Below the pieces are notes generated by a model. The model saw only the letters and a list, made by a program, of their open reading frames with translations, was not told the origin of the DNA and made no database searches. A stretch of DNA of 64,000 bases from Leishmania donovani (taxonomy: Eukaryota > Euglenozoa > Kinetoplastea > Trypanosomatida > Trypanosomatidae). A program made the position numbers and the translations under genes. Within the stretch, counting starts at the first letter, position 1. The number at the start of each line of letters is the position of its first letter. The stretch covers positions 452,958 to 516,957 of the forward strand of contig NC_018236.1 of NCBI RefSeq assembly GCF_000227135.1, read 5' to 3'. Below, piece after piece: positions 40,200 through 50,200 of this stretch.

Positions 40200-41129
40200 C
40201 AACGCAAAGGCCCGTCGACACGCCAGAGAGCAATGAAGCAACAACCCCGTGTGCGCCGTCCAAACGGAGGCGGCGGCAGCGGCGGCGGCGAAGGAATACG
40301 AGACCGGGGAGCCGTGATCGGTGGGTGAGGACGCAACGCTGCGTGGAAGAGAGGCGGATGGCAGGCGGGAGAGATGGCGCCACCAAGATATCTCGTCCCT
40401 CGCCTCTTCACACCCGTTGCCTCCGCTGCAACCTCTTCAGCGATGCTCTTGCCGAAGGGAGAGAAGGAGGAGGAGGAGGAGGGGGGTCGGGGCGGCTCTT
40501 CTCTATGTAGCGACGCGCTCTGAGCGGGTTGTGCGTGTATGGGAGGGGCGGGGAGCGTGATGGTGCCCCCTGCCGTCCCAAAGAGAGGGAAAGGACGAGG
40601 GCTGTCCGGGCGCTCTTCCGGAAGGCAGGCGAGCAACAAGTACCACCGAAGCACAGAGAATACGAGACGGATACAGACAGCCGGTGCTTCTTGCCCCCGA
40701 TTGAGCGTGTGTGATGGCACCCGTAGCGGTCGGTGACGGAGAAAACACAGAGAGGAGAGGGAGAGAAGAGGTGAATTGAGGGAGGGGGAGCGTACCGCCG
40801 GTGAGGCAAGAGAAAGCACGGTGCCAAGTACCATCGTCCCGGTAAGGGGAGGGGGGCCTTTGGGAGTCGATTCATGGCGCCTTGGCCGCTTGCCGCGCGA
40901 GCGCCATCGCGAAGGAGAGGTCGGCTCCACCAGTGTCACCATCTCCCCCTGTGTGTGCGCCTCAGCAGCTCCCCACGCTCAGCAGGACGACGAGATGAAA
41001 AGCACAGAGAGAACGACGGATGTGGCTGACATGCGACTGCCATCATCACCACCAGCTCCTGCGTCCCATCCTATGTATTCGCCTCTCCTCACATGTGTGT
41101 GTGTGTGTGTGTCGTGATCCGCTTTTCGC
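40200..41129. other. Intergenic region, no gene seen
   Basis: Contains the presumed splice region of the AAA gene (40448-40486), a GT run at about 41095-41113 and purine-rich DNA. No supported frame. Confidence 0.6.
40448..40486 (-). promoter_or_regulatory. Candidate trans-splice acceptor for the AAA+ gene
   Basis: A 33-nt uninterrupted pyrimidine tract on the coding strand (complement of 40454-40486) is followed 4 nt later by an AG (complement of 40448-40449). It is among the strongest such signals in the window, and the leader would be about 248 nt. Confidence 0.55.
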
Positions 41130-42467
41130 TTAGAAGTGGCACTCCTCCGTGGAATGCTCAGCCATGCCACATCGCGCGCATCCCTTTGCGGATAGCACGA
41201 GTCCAAAGTCATCCTCGTCGATGCACTGCTTCTTGACCACTTCGGCGGTGTCCACAGCGACGCTCGCCGCCTGCTGTATTTCCTGTTGCTGCTTGCTGAT
41301 GGACTCTGAGGCGCGCGCGCGCAGCGAGCAGGCTTCCCCCTCCGCCTTTGCCCGGGCCGTCGCCGCCGCCGCCTCCGCACCAATGTACAGCGACGTGGTC
41401 ACGGGTGCCGTCGGATGCGTGTACGTGCGCGCCAGCGATACCACGCCGAAGCGCCGAATAAGCTGGACAACAGATAGCTGTTCGTCGTAGTTCATCTCCG
41501 CCCAGCGGATGGGCAGGGAGGGGTACGGTGCCACGGTGCAGGCCGCAGCACCTTCACCTGCGGCCCGCCTCTCCGCGCGTACCTTGGCACACCGGCGCAG
41601 GAACACCAGCAGCAGTCCCATGTACTTGCTCTGGAGCAGGAGAAAGGGACTGTTGTTGAGCTCGTCGGTCGCTACGGCGGCGCACCCATCGGCGGCGGCC
41701 AGTGACACGGCTGCGCCGCTATCACCACACTGACGCCCAGAGCGCGCCTCCGCCGCTGCCTCTGCCGTGAGCCGCGCGGCAAACTCAAACTTCCACACAC
41801 GCGTGGAGGCGTCGTAGGCGATGCGGACGGGATGCGGCAGCGGCGGAAGAAGCGGCAGCCGCGCCGCATCACCCGCCTCCTCCGTCTCTGCACTGGCAGC
41901 GCTTTCTCCCTCTGTTTGTGCCGCTGCTGCGGCGTCCAGCGGTGCGGCCCAGTGGTCAAGGAAGACGCGAAGCACGGGTTCCACAACGCGGGTGTAGTGG
42001 CGCAGCAGTTGGGTCTCTTTCGGCAAGTCTCGCGCAGCGGCGGCGGCCATAACGGCGTCGCCGACACTTCGCGGCGCCCGCTTCACGTCGGCGACGTCAT
42101 TCGTGCACCCTGCTGCATCACTGCCTTCGTCCTCCTCACTGAAGGGCCAGTGAAAGAACACAAAGAAGAAGAGGGAGTACGTGAGGGCCACCTCCATCGC
42201 CGTCTCGTAGCGCTGACCACGGATCGACACCTGCACACGATGCTCACTGGCAACGGTTGGTGGGATGGGGAGGACCGGATCCTCAGCAGGTTCCTGAGCA
42301 GAGCTGCTTGGTGAGCATCCGTCACGTGGCTGCGGCGCCGCGAGGAGGAAAGGAAGCAGCTCCGACAGAATGTCCGCTACACACAGCGGCTCGGGTGGCA
42401 GAAATGAAGATGGAGGAGCGCTGCTCTGGCGATGCGGCGCAGCGGGCATGTGGATGCGTGACTCCAT
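41130..42467 (-). CDS. Hypothetical protein with a C-terminal CCHC zinc knuckle, 445 aa
   Basis: The start is chosen at the Met at 42465-42467 (MESRIHMPAAPH); a Met 13 codons upstream and one 6 codons downstream are also possible. Residues 1-80 are Pro/Ser-rich with one hydrophobic helix (VADILSELLPFLLAAP). A folded part (about 80-330) includes VQVSIRGQRYETAMEVALTY followed by a hydrophobic stretch (SLFFFVFFHWPF) and RHYTRVVEPVLRVFLDHW. LPIRWAEMNYDEQLSVVQLI marks another conserved-looking segment. The last residues form a zinc knuckle, C-x2-C-x4-H-x4-C (CARCGMAEHSTEEC), two residues from the end. Zinc knuckles commonly bind RNA or proteins. I do not recognise the rest. Confidence 0.75.
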   Translation of the reverse strand: MESRIHMPAAPHRQSSAPPSSFLPPEPLCVADILSELLPFLLAAPQPRDGCSPSSSAQEPAEDPVLPIPPTVASEHRVQVSIRGQRYETAMEVALTYSLFFFVFFHWPFSEEDEGSDAAGCTNDVADVKRAPRSVGDAVMAAAAARDLPKETQLLRHYTRVVEPVLRVFLDHWAAPLDAAAAAQTEGESAASAETEEAGDAARLPLLPPLPHPVRIAYDASTRVWKFEFAARLTAEAAAEARSGRQCGDSGAAVSLAAADGCAAVATDELNNSPFLLLQSKYMGLLLVFLRRCAKVRAERRAAGEGAAACTVAPYPSLPIRWAEMNYDEQLSVVQLIRRFGVVSLARTYTHPTAPVTTSLYIGAEAAAATARAKAEGEACSLRARASESISKQQQEIQQAASVAVDTAEVVKKQCIDEDDFGLVLSAKGCARCGMAEHSTEECHF

Positions 42468-43234
42468 AGGCTTCGAAGGAAACGTGAGGAGGAAGAGAAA
42501 GCCCACGTAGTTGAACGCGCGTGTGCGTGTGTGTGGGGGGGGGAGGAGGGGGGAGGGTCCGACCGTTGCCTTTCACGGGTGCCCGCCCGACACACGGGGA
42601 GAGGAGGAAGGAGGAGGGGAGAGGATGCAAACATAAGGCTGATGTCGCGCGATATGTGAGACATGACGGAAGGCGCTCACACCTTCACACATGCGTCGCG
42701 GAGGCAGGCGAGACGACAGGCGAGAGACGGAGACGCGCGGCCATACGTGCGATGCTGGACTCCAAACACACATACCCATACAGAGCCCAGAAACGAACAT
42801 GCAGGTCAAGCCCGCCTCCGTAGACCGGCCAATCTGCCAGATCCTATGTCTTCCCCCGCTGCCGCCGCCCCTCTCCACCACCACTACACTACCACGTACA
42901 CGGCCTCTGTGCATCTTGCCTTCTGTTTCAAAGGATTCAGGACTCATGCCCACGTGTGGGCCAACGCTCTTGGATGCGCCACTTCCTGATGAGCACGAAG
43001 TGCGCGCACCCGACATTAGCGTCTGTGCGCTCGCTGTGTGATCACACAATATTTTCCTGCTCGTGTCTTCTTGCATCATCGGTCGTCTGTAATACAACGC
43101 CCCAACGCTCCACATGCGCGCACCGGCTGTGCCACCCGTTCCGCCTCCTTCTTCCGCCCTGCCCTCCACCATCGCCCAGGGTGTGCGCGACGCACAGGTG
43201 CGGCCACCGCACGATCTTTGCGTGCGGGGTGCTC
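42468..43234. other. Intergenic region, no gene seen
   Basis: Between the helicase C-terminal fragment (stop at 43235) and the zinc-knuckle gene. It holds a G-rich block near 42531-42557, which on the coding strand is a pyrimidine tract about 65-90 nt upstream of the zinc-knuckle start. No gene seen. Confidence 0.6.
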
Positions 43235-43782
43235 TCACTGCGCGCTGCGGAGGTCATCCCGCGCCTGCGCGGCCCCTGCCCGCGCCGTGAGCTCGCTCAC
43301 GAGGTGAGCCTTGCAGCGGTATGTCAAGCAAGCCGCTCGCGAGCGGCTCGCGCCTGGCGCGTCCACGATCTCGACGGAGTCTGTCGACGCCTCAAGTAGC
43401 ACCGGCTCACTCGCTGGTGGCTGTAGGGTAGGATCGCGAGTTTCAGCGTGCGCCAGCATGCGATACAGCGCCAGGGGGTCCTCATCGTCCGCATCTAGCT
43501 GGTGCTCCACTTCCTCCGCCGAGCTATCCACCGTGGTCACTGCATTTGTCGGCGCCGCAGACGCCATGGCCGCCATGCCCACGGCACGCACGGTGTCGCG
43601 GCTCGCAAAACACACGCACAAATCCTGCGCACGCGTCAGCGCGACGTTCAGGCGATGCCAGTCTGCCAGAAATCCGAGCCCGTAGCGACCGAGGCGTCGA
43701 TTTGCGCTGCGCTCCTCCCTGGCAACACCGTCGCTATCATCGCTGTTGCGCTCCTTTTCCCCTTGCGCCGCGCGCCGCTGCA
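43235..43782 (-). pseudogene. Fragment of the SEN1-like helicase 3' end, with its own C-terminus
   Basis: Plus-strand 43454-43782 is identical to 44197-44525, so this is a second copy of the helicase end, including the motif VI region LNVALTRAQ. It is cut at the gap of N at 43783. After LALYRML it continues for about 70 residues (AHAETRDPTLQPP..., CLTYRCKAHLVSELTARAG) to a stop, whereas the copy in the long ORF ends after 18 different residues. This longer tail may be the true helicase C-terminus, or that of a distinct last gene copy in a tandem array. Which one is correct cannot be told from this assembly. Confidence 0.6.
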
Positions 43783-43881
43783 NNNNNNNNNNNNNNNNNN
43801 NNNNNNNNNNNNNNNNNNNNNNNNNNNNNNNNNNNNNNNNNNNNNNNNNNNNNNNNNNNNNNNNNNNNNNNNNNNNNNNNN
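43783..43881. other. Assembly gap (99 N)
   Basis: One of three gaps of exactly 99 N, which suggests a placeholder size. It separates a helicase fragment from a copy of the DNA that lies upstream of the helicase start. Confidence 0.95.
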
Positions 43882-44218
43882 CATGCTTGTATGCTGTCTG
43901 GCTCTTCGTTTCTGTAGCGGTGACGGTGGGCGAGACCGAGCGGGGGGGGGCCGTCCCCCACTCCATCTGCTGACGGATGCCGTTGAAGGGAGGGCCTCGC
44001 ACACGCATCAGCACACATCCGCCATTAGAGAGAGGCGAAGGGATTACACAGAGAGACACGTACTCGCACACGCGCAGAATGCGGCGGACGCATCCGTTCA
44101 AGACGTGGGCGGCGGACCTCGCGCGCAACGTTCACTTCTTCACCCGCTGCATCTCCTCACTCGAAACAAGGTAAGCCGCTGATGCTGATGCAACTGCAGC
44201 ATGCGATACAGCGCCAGG
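43882..44218 (+). repeat. Direct repeat, 337 bp, identical to 51950-52286
   Basis: The two segments line up with a constant offset of 8068 bp and appear identical, including a 9-G run. Each runs from intergenic DNA into the start of a helicase 3' end. This is the pattern of a tandem duplication with a unit of about 8.07 kb, or of an assembly that used one repeat twice. Confidence 0.85.
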
Positions 44219-47200
44219 GGGTCCTCATCGTCCGCATCTAGCTGGTGCTCCACTTCCTCCGCCGAGCTATCCACCGTGGTCACTGCATTTGTCGGCGCCG
44301 CAGACGCCATGGCCGCCATGCCCACGGCACGCACGGTGTCGCGGCTCGCAAAACACACGCACAAATCCTGCGCACGCGTCAGCGCGACGTTCAGGCGATG
44401 CCAGTCTGCCAGAAATCCGAGCCCGTAGCGACCGAGGCGTCGATTTGCGCTGCGCTCCTCCCTGGCAACACCGTCGCTATCATCGCTGTTGCGCTCCTTT
44501 TCCCCTTGCGCCGCGCGCCGCTGCAGCTGCGCCGCGCTCAGCGTCCGCACACAGCTCAGCAGGATGATCCGCTTCTCCTTCCCCTGGAAGCTGTCCACTG
44601 TCGCCACCTGCACACCACTGTGGCGCTCCTCCTGCGTGAGGGTCGACAGAATCGTCTCCCTCTGCGCAGTGTAGAAGGTGATGATGCCGACATGTGCAGC
44701 CATCTCGCGCACCGTCATCTTGAAGAACGCGCGCAGCTGCCGCATGCAGTCTACCACAGCGGTGGCCTCGCGGCGGTTGAGCAGCGACCGGCCGCGCCGC
44801 CGCTCCATCGGCGAGTCGCGCACGTCCACAAACACAAAGCGTGGGCATCGGCCGAGCTTCTGCGCGATGGTCGCCGGCGCGGCGGTTGGGCTGTCCGGCG
44901 CACGCGACCGCGCAAGCACACTTCGATCGGTGAGCAGCTTCGAGCCGTAGAAGTACTCGTTGGGGAAGGCGGCAATGTCGGGGTGCATGCGGTACTGCGT
45001 GCGCAGCAGAAAGGAGGGGTGGCCGCAGGCGAGCAAGCGCACCAGCAGACTGCGCCGCAGCCCGCAGCGGCTCGCCTCCCAAGAGAGCACGGTAGGCTGC
45101 AGCTGGCGGGAGTCGCCGACGAGCACGCTCTTGCTCTTGGCGAGAGCAACCGCCTGCAGCACGGCCGGCTCTGTTCCCTGCGACGCCTCGTCCACGATGA
45201 CCACGTCGAAGGCGATTCCCTGCACCTGGCGGCCGATGTGGTGAAGCGAGCCAAGGGTGGAGAAGACAATGGCGGCGGACTCCAGCGTGTGCGTGCGAAT
45301 TGCGCTGCGCACGGCTGCCCTCCCACTAGCTGTGCCGTTNNNNNNNNNNNNNNNNNNNNNNNNNNNNNNNNNNNNCCGCGAGTCGCCGGCCCGCTCGCCA
45401 CGCCTGAGACTCTCTGCAGTAGCCGGGGTGCCGCTCAGGTGCCGCTCGACAACGTCGTCGAAGAAGACGGGCTCCTGCAGCCGCAGCACTTCCCTGTCCA
45501 CCCTATCTCGCACACCGATGCGCAGCAGTCCGCCGGCGAGCACCGCATGCGCAGGCGGTAGCGCACCACCGGGCGCAGCTCCCCGCAGCTGCTCGCGCAG
45601 CCGCACCACACGCAGCAGCGCCTCATCCACCCCACAGTTCGACGGCGCGCACACCAAGATACGCCGCGCCGTGCCCCACGTACGGCTGAGGTGGTGCAGC
45701 AGGTTTAGCGTCAGCAAACCGATGGTCTGCGTCTTGCCGGTGCCCGGTGGGCCCTCGATCACGAGCATCTCCGGTGCGCGCGGCACAGGCGCCCGTGTGC
45801 TCTGCTCCGCCACCCCGTCGTCCCAGCCAGGACACGCGGCGTACAGCACGGCCACGATGGCGCGAGCCTGCCAGTCGTTGAGCTGCTGCTGCAGGAGCAG
45901 GCGCGCGCGCAGCTGGTCGAGCAGCGGCACGGTGCAAGACGGGCCTGCGGTGGAGAGGAGCGAGTTGGCCCAGCCGCAGAAGGCCACACCGACAGGTGCC
46001 GTGCTGCGCGGGTCGTAGAGAGTTGCGGCGAAGCGGGTACGGTCGATCTTGTGCAGTGCCTCCAGCTCCATCAGCGAGGCGTTGACAGAGGTGAGCTTCG
46101 TGACGTAGAAGGTTGGCGACGATGTCGTGTCGTACGCCATGCGAAATACGTGAGAGAAGCGCAGCGAGGGAGGTCCGTGCCCGCCTGATGATTGCTCCAC
46201 CACCGATGGAGTTGCGCAGAGGTGTGCCGCACGCCCCCCTGGCGACAGCGACTGCACTTCGCACACCTGCACAGCGCAGCCGAGGGTGCGCCAACTACGC
46301 GGCAGAGTGTCGAGCATCTCGAGGACGCGATGCTCAAGCTCGGCAACGGGGCAGTCGGAGAGAGGGCGCCGCAGCTCGCGCTCGGCCCACTTGGCCAAAA
46401 TTGTTTGCAGAGGCAGCAGTACCGCGACGACGTCGCCTTCTGCGAAGGCGGCAGAGAGCCCCTGCTGCGCGGCCGCCACCACCACCGCATGAACAGACTT
46501 GGGGTGCATGGTCGTCGACGTTGTTGAGCTTCTCTGCGCACTCGAATGGGTGTCTTGCGCCCGTTGCTGCTGCCGCTGCAGATACACGTCGACAGCGGGG
46601 TTGGCGCACGCTCGCACATCAAAGTGCAGAGTTTGCGGACCCGGCATGGCCTCGCCGCTGTGCCCGCGTGACGCCGCGCAGCTGCTCTGCACCGCCACAC
46701 ACGCCGGCGGGATGCCTGGATGCAGCGGCAGCAGACTGTTCCACAGGCCATTGACGGGAGACGGCGATGCCCCTTCGCCCGCTGTCACTGGTGCCGTCTC
46801 GGCTGAGTGACGGTAGTAATGCGACGAGTTCGTGTCGCGTCCGTCGTGTCCCTTACACACATCGTCCAGAAAGTCTTCGTAGTTGCGAATGATGTCGTAG
46901 CGCAGCTCCAACGCAATGTGCGGCGCGAAGCGCACCGCGTACTCGCTCGCTGCGTCGCCGAAGGGCATCGTGGCAGACGCGTTGAGCGATGCACCACCAG
47001 CGGAGGCGGCGGACCCGTCAAATGAGACCCGCCGAAACCCATCGGACGCAGACACGAACACCTCTGGCAGCACAGGGACTTCAGGAGCCATGCACTGCGA
47101 CGCAGGGCCAACGATGTCGTGGACGAGTGGCGGCTGCAGGTGAAGGAGATTCGTGCTGATGGCCACTCGGCGCAGGCGCTCTTGCAGCTGGCGCAGCTGT

Positions 47201-50200
47201 TCGGCGTGATGGACCCGGTGCGTGTTGCGGGCATTGATTTCCTGCAGCTTGTGCTGCAGCCGCGTCGGAGCTGCCCGCGCCGTGGTGGACGCCGTCGTCG
47301 ACGGGGACGTCTTCGGCGCCTTGGCAAGCGGCGCCGGCGCGGATGCGGGTGATGGTGGTGTGACCGCGCATGGCGAAGCAGGACGTGCAAAGCTGCCGAG
47401 CAGCTGCACCGTGGATGCGGCGACCATCACGTCTTCCTCGTCGCTGTCCACGTTCAGCGCAATCATCGCAGATGCGCCGTTGCCAGCCGGCCGCGGTGGC
47501 ACGCTCTTGGGACTGCGCATGTCTGCGCCATCGACGGGCGGCGTACGCTCCCGCTTCACCGCTAAGTGAGCGAGGGATAGGTCCGGGAAGAGTTGCTGCT
47601 GCCGCAGATCACGGCGTGTCGCTGCAACGGCAGAGCTGCCGTGGTCGCTGTGATGAGATACCGTGGTGGTCGGTTTGCGCATGGGGAGACTGACTACACC
47701 GCCGTCACTGCCGCTCTGCGACACCTCCGACGCCGCGGTGGACCGCTTGACGGCCCGCTGCTGGCCCAACTCCGCCGTCCGCTTCGCCTCGTTCGCGTGC
47801 CGCAAGCGCTCCGCCGCGACGGCCGCCTGCGCCGCCTCCACCTCCTCTCGCCGCAGCGTAGCCTCCTCGAGCTCGAATTGACGGAAGCGGCGCTCCTGCT
47901 CTGCCAGACACTCGTTGATCGTCTGTGTAGCCTGCTCGGTGCAGCGGCGCAGCCACATGGCGCCATTCCGAGTAAGGCACTTCTGCACGTCAGGGCTGCG
48001 TGCGCACAGCTGCACCAGCAGCGGCTGGACCTGCTGCTGAAACTGCACATCGCGCGCAGCCACGGCCGGCGGTAGAGCGTCGCTGATACGCAGCAGCACG
48101 CTGGCAAGGCTTGCCTGCGGGTACTGCTCCGCCTTGCGAAGCACGTGGATCAAGAGCCGTTGAACAACACTGTGGCGGTGCTGCGCCGACTCCGCCCCCT
48201 TGTCTCGCAGTTGATGCTCGCCCTTCTTCTCTATAGCGCCGCACTGGCCCTCCGCTGCCTCCTCGACTGGCGGATGGGTGCTGCCCACCGCGTGCGTGGC
48301 TGCTTCGCTGAGGGCCAGCATGGGGGCCGTGGGAAGAGCGAGAATAACCTGCTCAGCAAGCGCGCGACGCTGCTCCACGTCCAGCGTCACCACGTCCGCC
48401 AGCAGCGCCGCCATCCACCACCCGCACTGCACTTCCCACTCGCTCATCTGGTCAAAGTGGCACGCGCACAGGAGCACCAGCCATCGGTGCCCCTGTGCGC
48501 GTGCCGTGCTCGTGACGACAGCGTCGTTCATGTCCCACGCCGCATAGGCGCCATCACCAGCAGCAGCAGCCGCGGCGGCTGTGGAGGCCGTAGAGGGAGG
48601 CGGTGGATGGAGGCGCAGCTCCGGCTGCGTAACCACGACGCGTCTCCACACCCACATGGCCGCCTCGGTCGACAGCGTGCGGGAGACGGAGCTCGTGACG
48701 CCGACGCAGAACACAGCGGTGAGCCGCTCAGCGAGCTTGCCAGCCTCCGCGTCTTCGGCAGCGGCAACACGCAGGGCGAAGAGAAGGCGCAGAAGCGGCC
48801 TTTCCTGCGTCAACGCCCGAGACGCTGCTGCTGCGGCTGCCGAGGCGTAGGCTGCCTCCGTCGGCGCAGAGGGTAGCCTCAGCCACACCCGCTTCAGCAG
48901 TTCCTGCTGCTCTTGAAGCGTGCCTGCCAAGGTGCGCAGGCAGCGCTGCACAACCCACTGAAAGGGTGGCGGCGCGCGCGACATGACCTTTGCTGGGGAC
49001 ATGAAGAGCCACTGTGGGCACGGCATCGCGTCCTCCTCCGCCAGAACCGTCAGCGCCCCGCAGAGACTCGCCACAACTTCCGAGAGGGGAAGAGGGCCGC
49101 CACTGATGGCGCTGCCTGCGTGACCGCCGCAGTCTGCCGGAGAGACGGCGCCGCTCTTGCACACCTGCACAATGAGCGTTGGCAGCGTGAGCCACAAACG
49201 CTGAAGGCACACGCTCGGGACACCGAGCGTGCCGGCTGGCGCAGTGCCACCCCTCCCCTGGGCCGCAGCACCCGCCGCGAACGCGTGCACATCCGCGTGA
49301 AAGAGAAGACGATGCAGGCGCAACGCGTGTGTGCTGCGGGTGTGCACGATGCCGCCAATCGCCAGCGTGAGGAGTTGCGACTCGTGCGCCACCAGTGTGT
49401 CGTGCAGGTAAGTGCTACGCACGAGGCGTGGAAGCGCTGTGGCGAGGCTGTCGAGCAGCATAGAGACACCGTACACGGCCTTGTCGAGCACTGCTATGGC
49501 GCTATCCGTGCCGTCCGACGCAGTCGCCGCGCCCCCGGCACTCGGCTTTGCCTTCGCAGCCACCATCGCCTTCGCCCACTGGAACTGTTGCGCCGCATTC
49601 TTCAACAGCGGCCGCAGCAACCAACCAGCGCATCTCTCCGGCACCCACACCAGCGTTCCTGTGCCGACATCGTCTTGCCCAGTCGCCTTCGTTGTGCCAC
49701 TGCCCTGGTGCTCAGGCGCAGCCGTGCCGGTATGGTCCGCAGAGGATGGCGCAGACGCGTTGGGACCATCGGCCAGCAGGGGTGCTGCTGCCCGCGGCGT
49801 CGGCGGCTCGAGCGCTGCCGCGAACATCCAGAGCCACTCCAGCCGCGCTCTGCGCCACGCCTCCTCCTCCTTGCTGCTCGCAAGACCGCTGGCGTTGTCC
49901 AGGAGACAGTGCACGAGGACCTTAGCGAGCGCCTTACGTATGGCAGTCGCTGCCACCGCATTCGCCCGTGGCATGCGCGGATTACTGGAAAGAAGAGTGT
50001 TTAGAGGGCCCAGCAGCTGCGTCATGGCCGCCTGCGATGCACAGAACAGATCCCCGCGTGCGGAGGAGCTCCGCAGGTGTCGATGCTGTTGATCTCGCCA
50101 CGCCTCGAGTAGCGCGCGATGGATGCCTTGATGCAGTCCTTGCAGTCCGTAGAGCACGAGGCTGCCTCCGAGCAGCAGGACTGTTGCACGGCACTTGCCC

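Noticed and set aside
48913..50004. 363-aa plus-strand open frame
   Set aside because: It is antisense to the helicase N-terminal region. High GC leaves the opposite frames open, and the amino-acid composition is Arg/Cys/His-rich without domain features.
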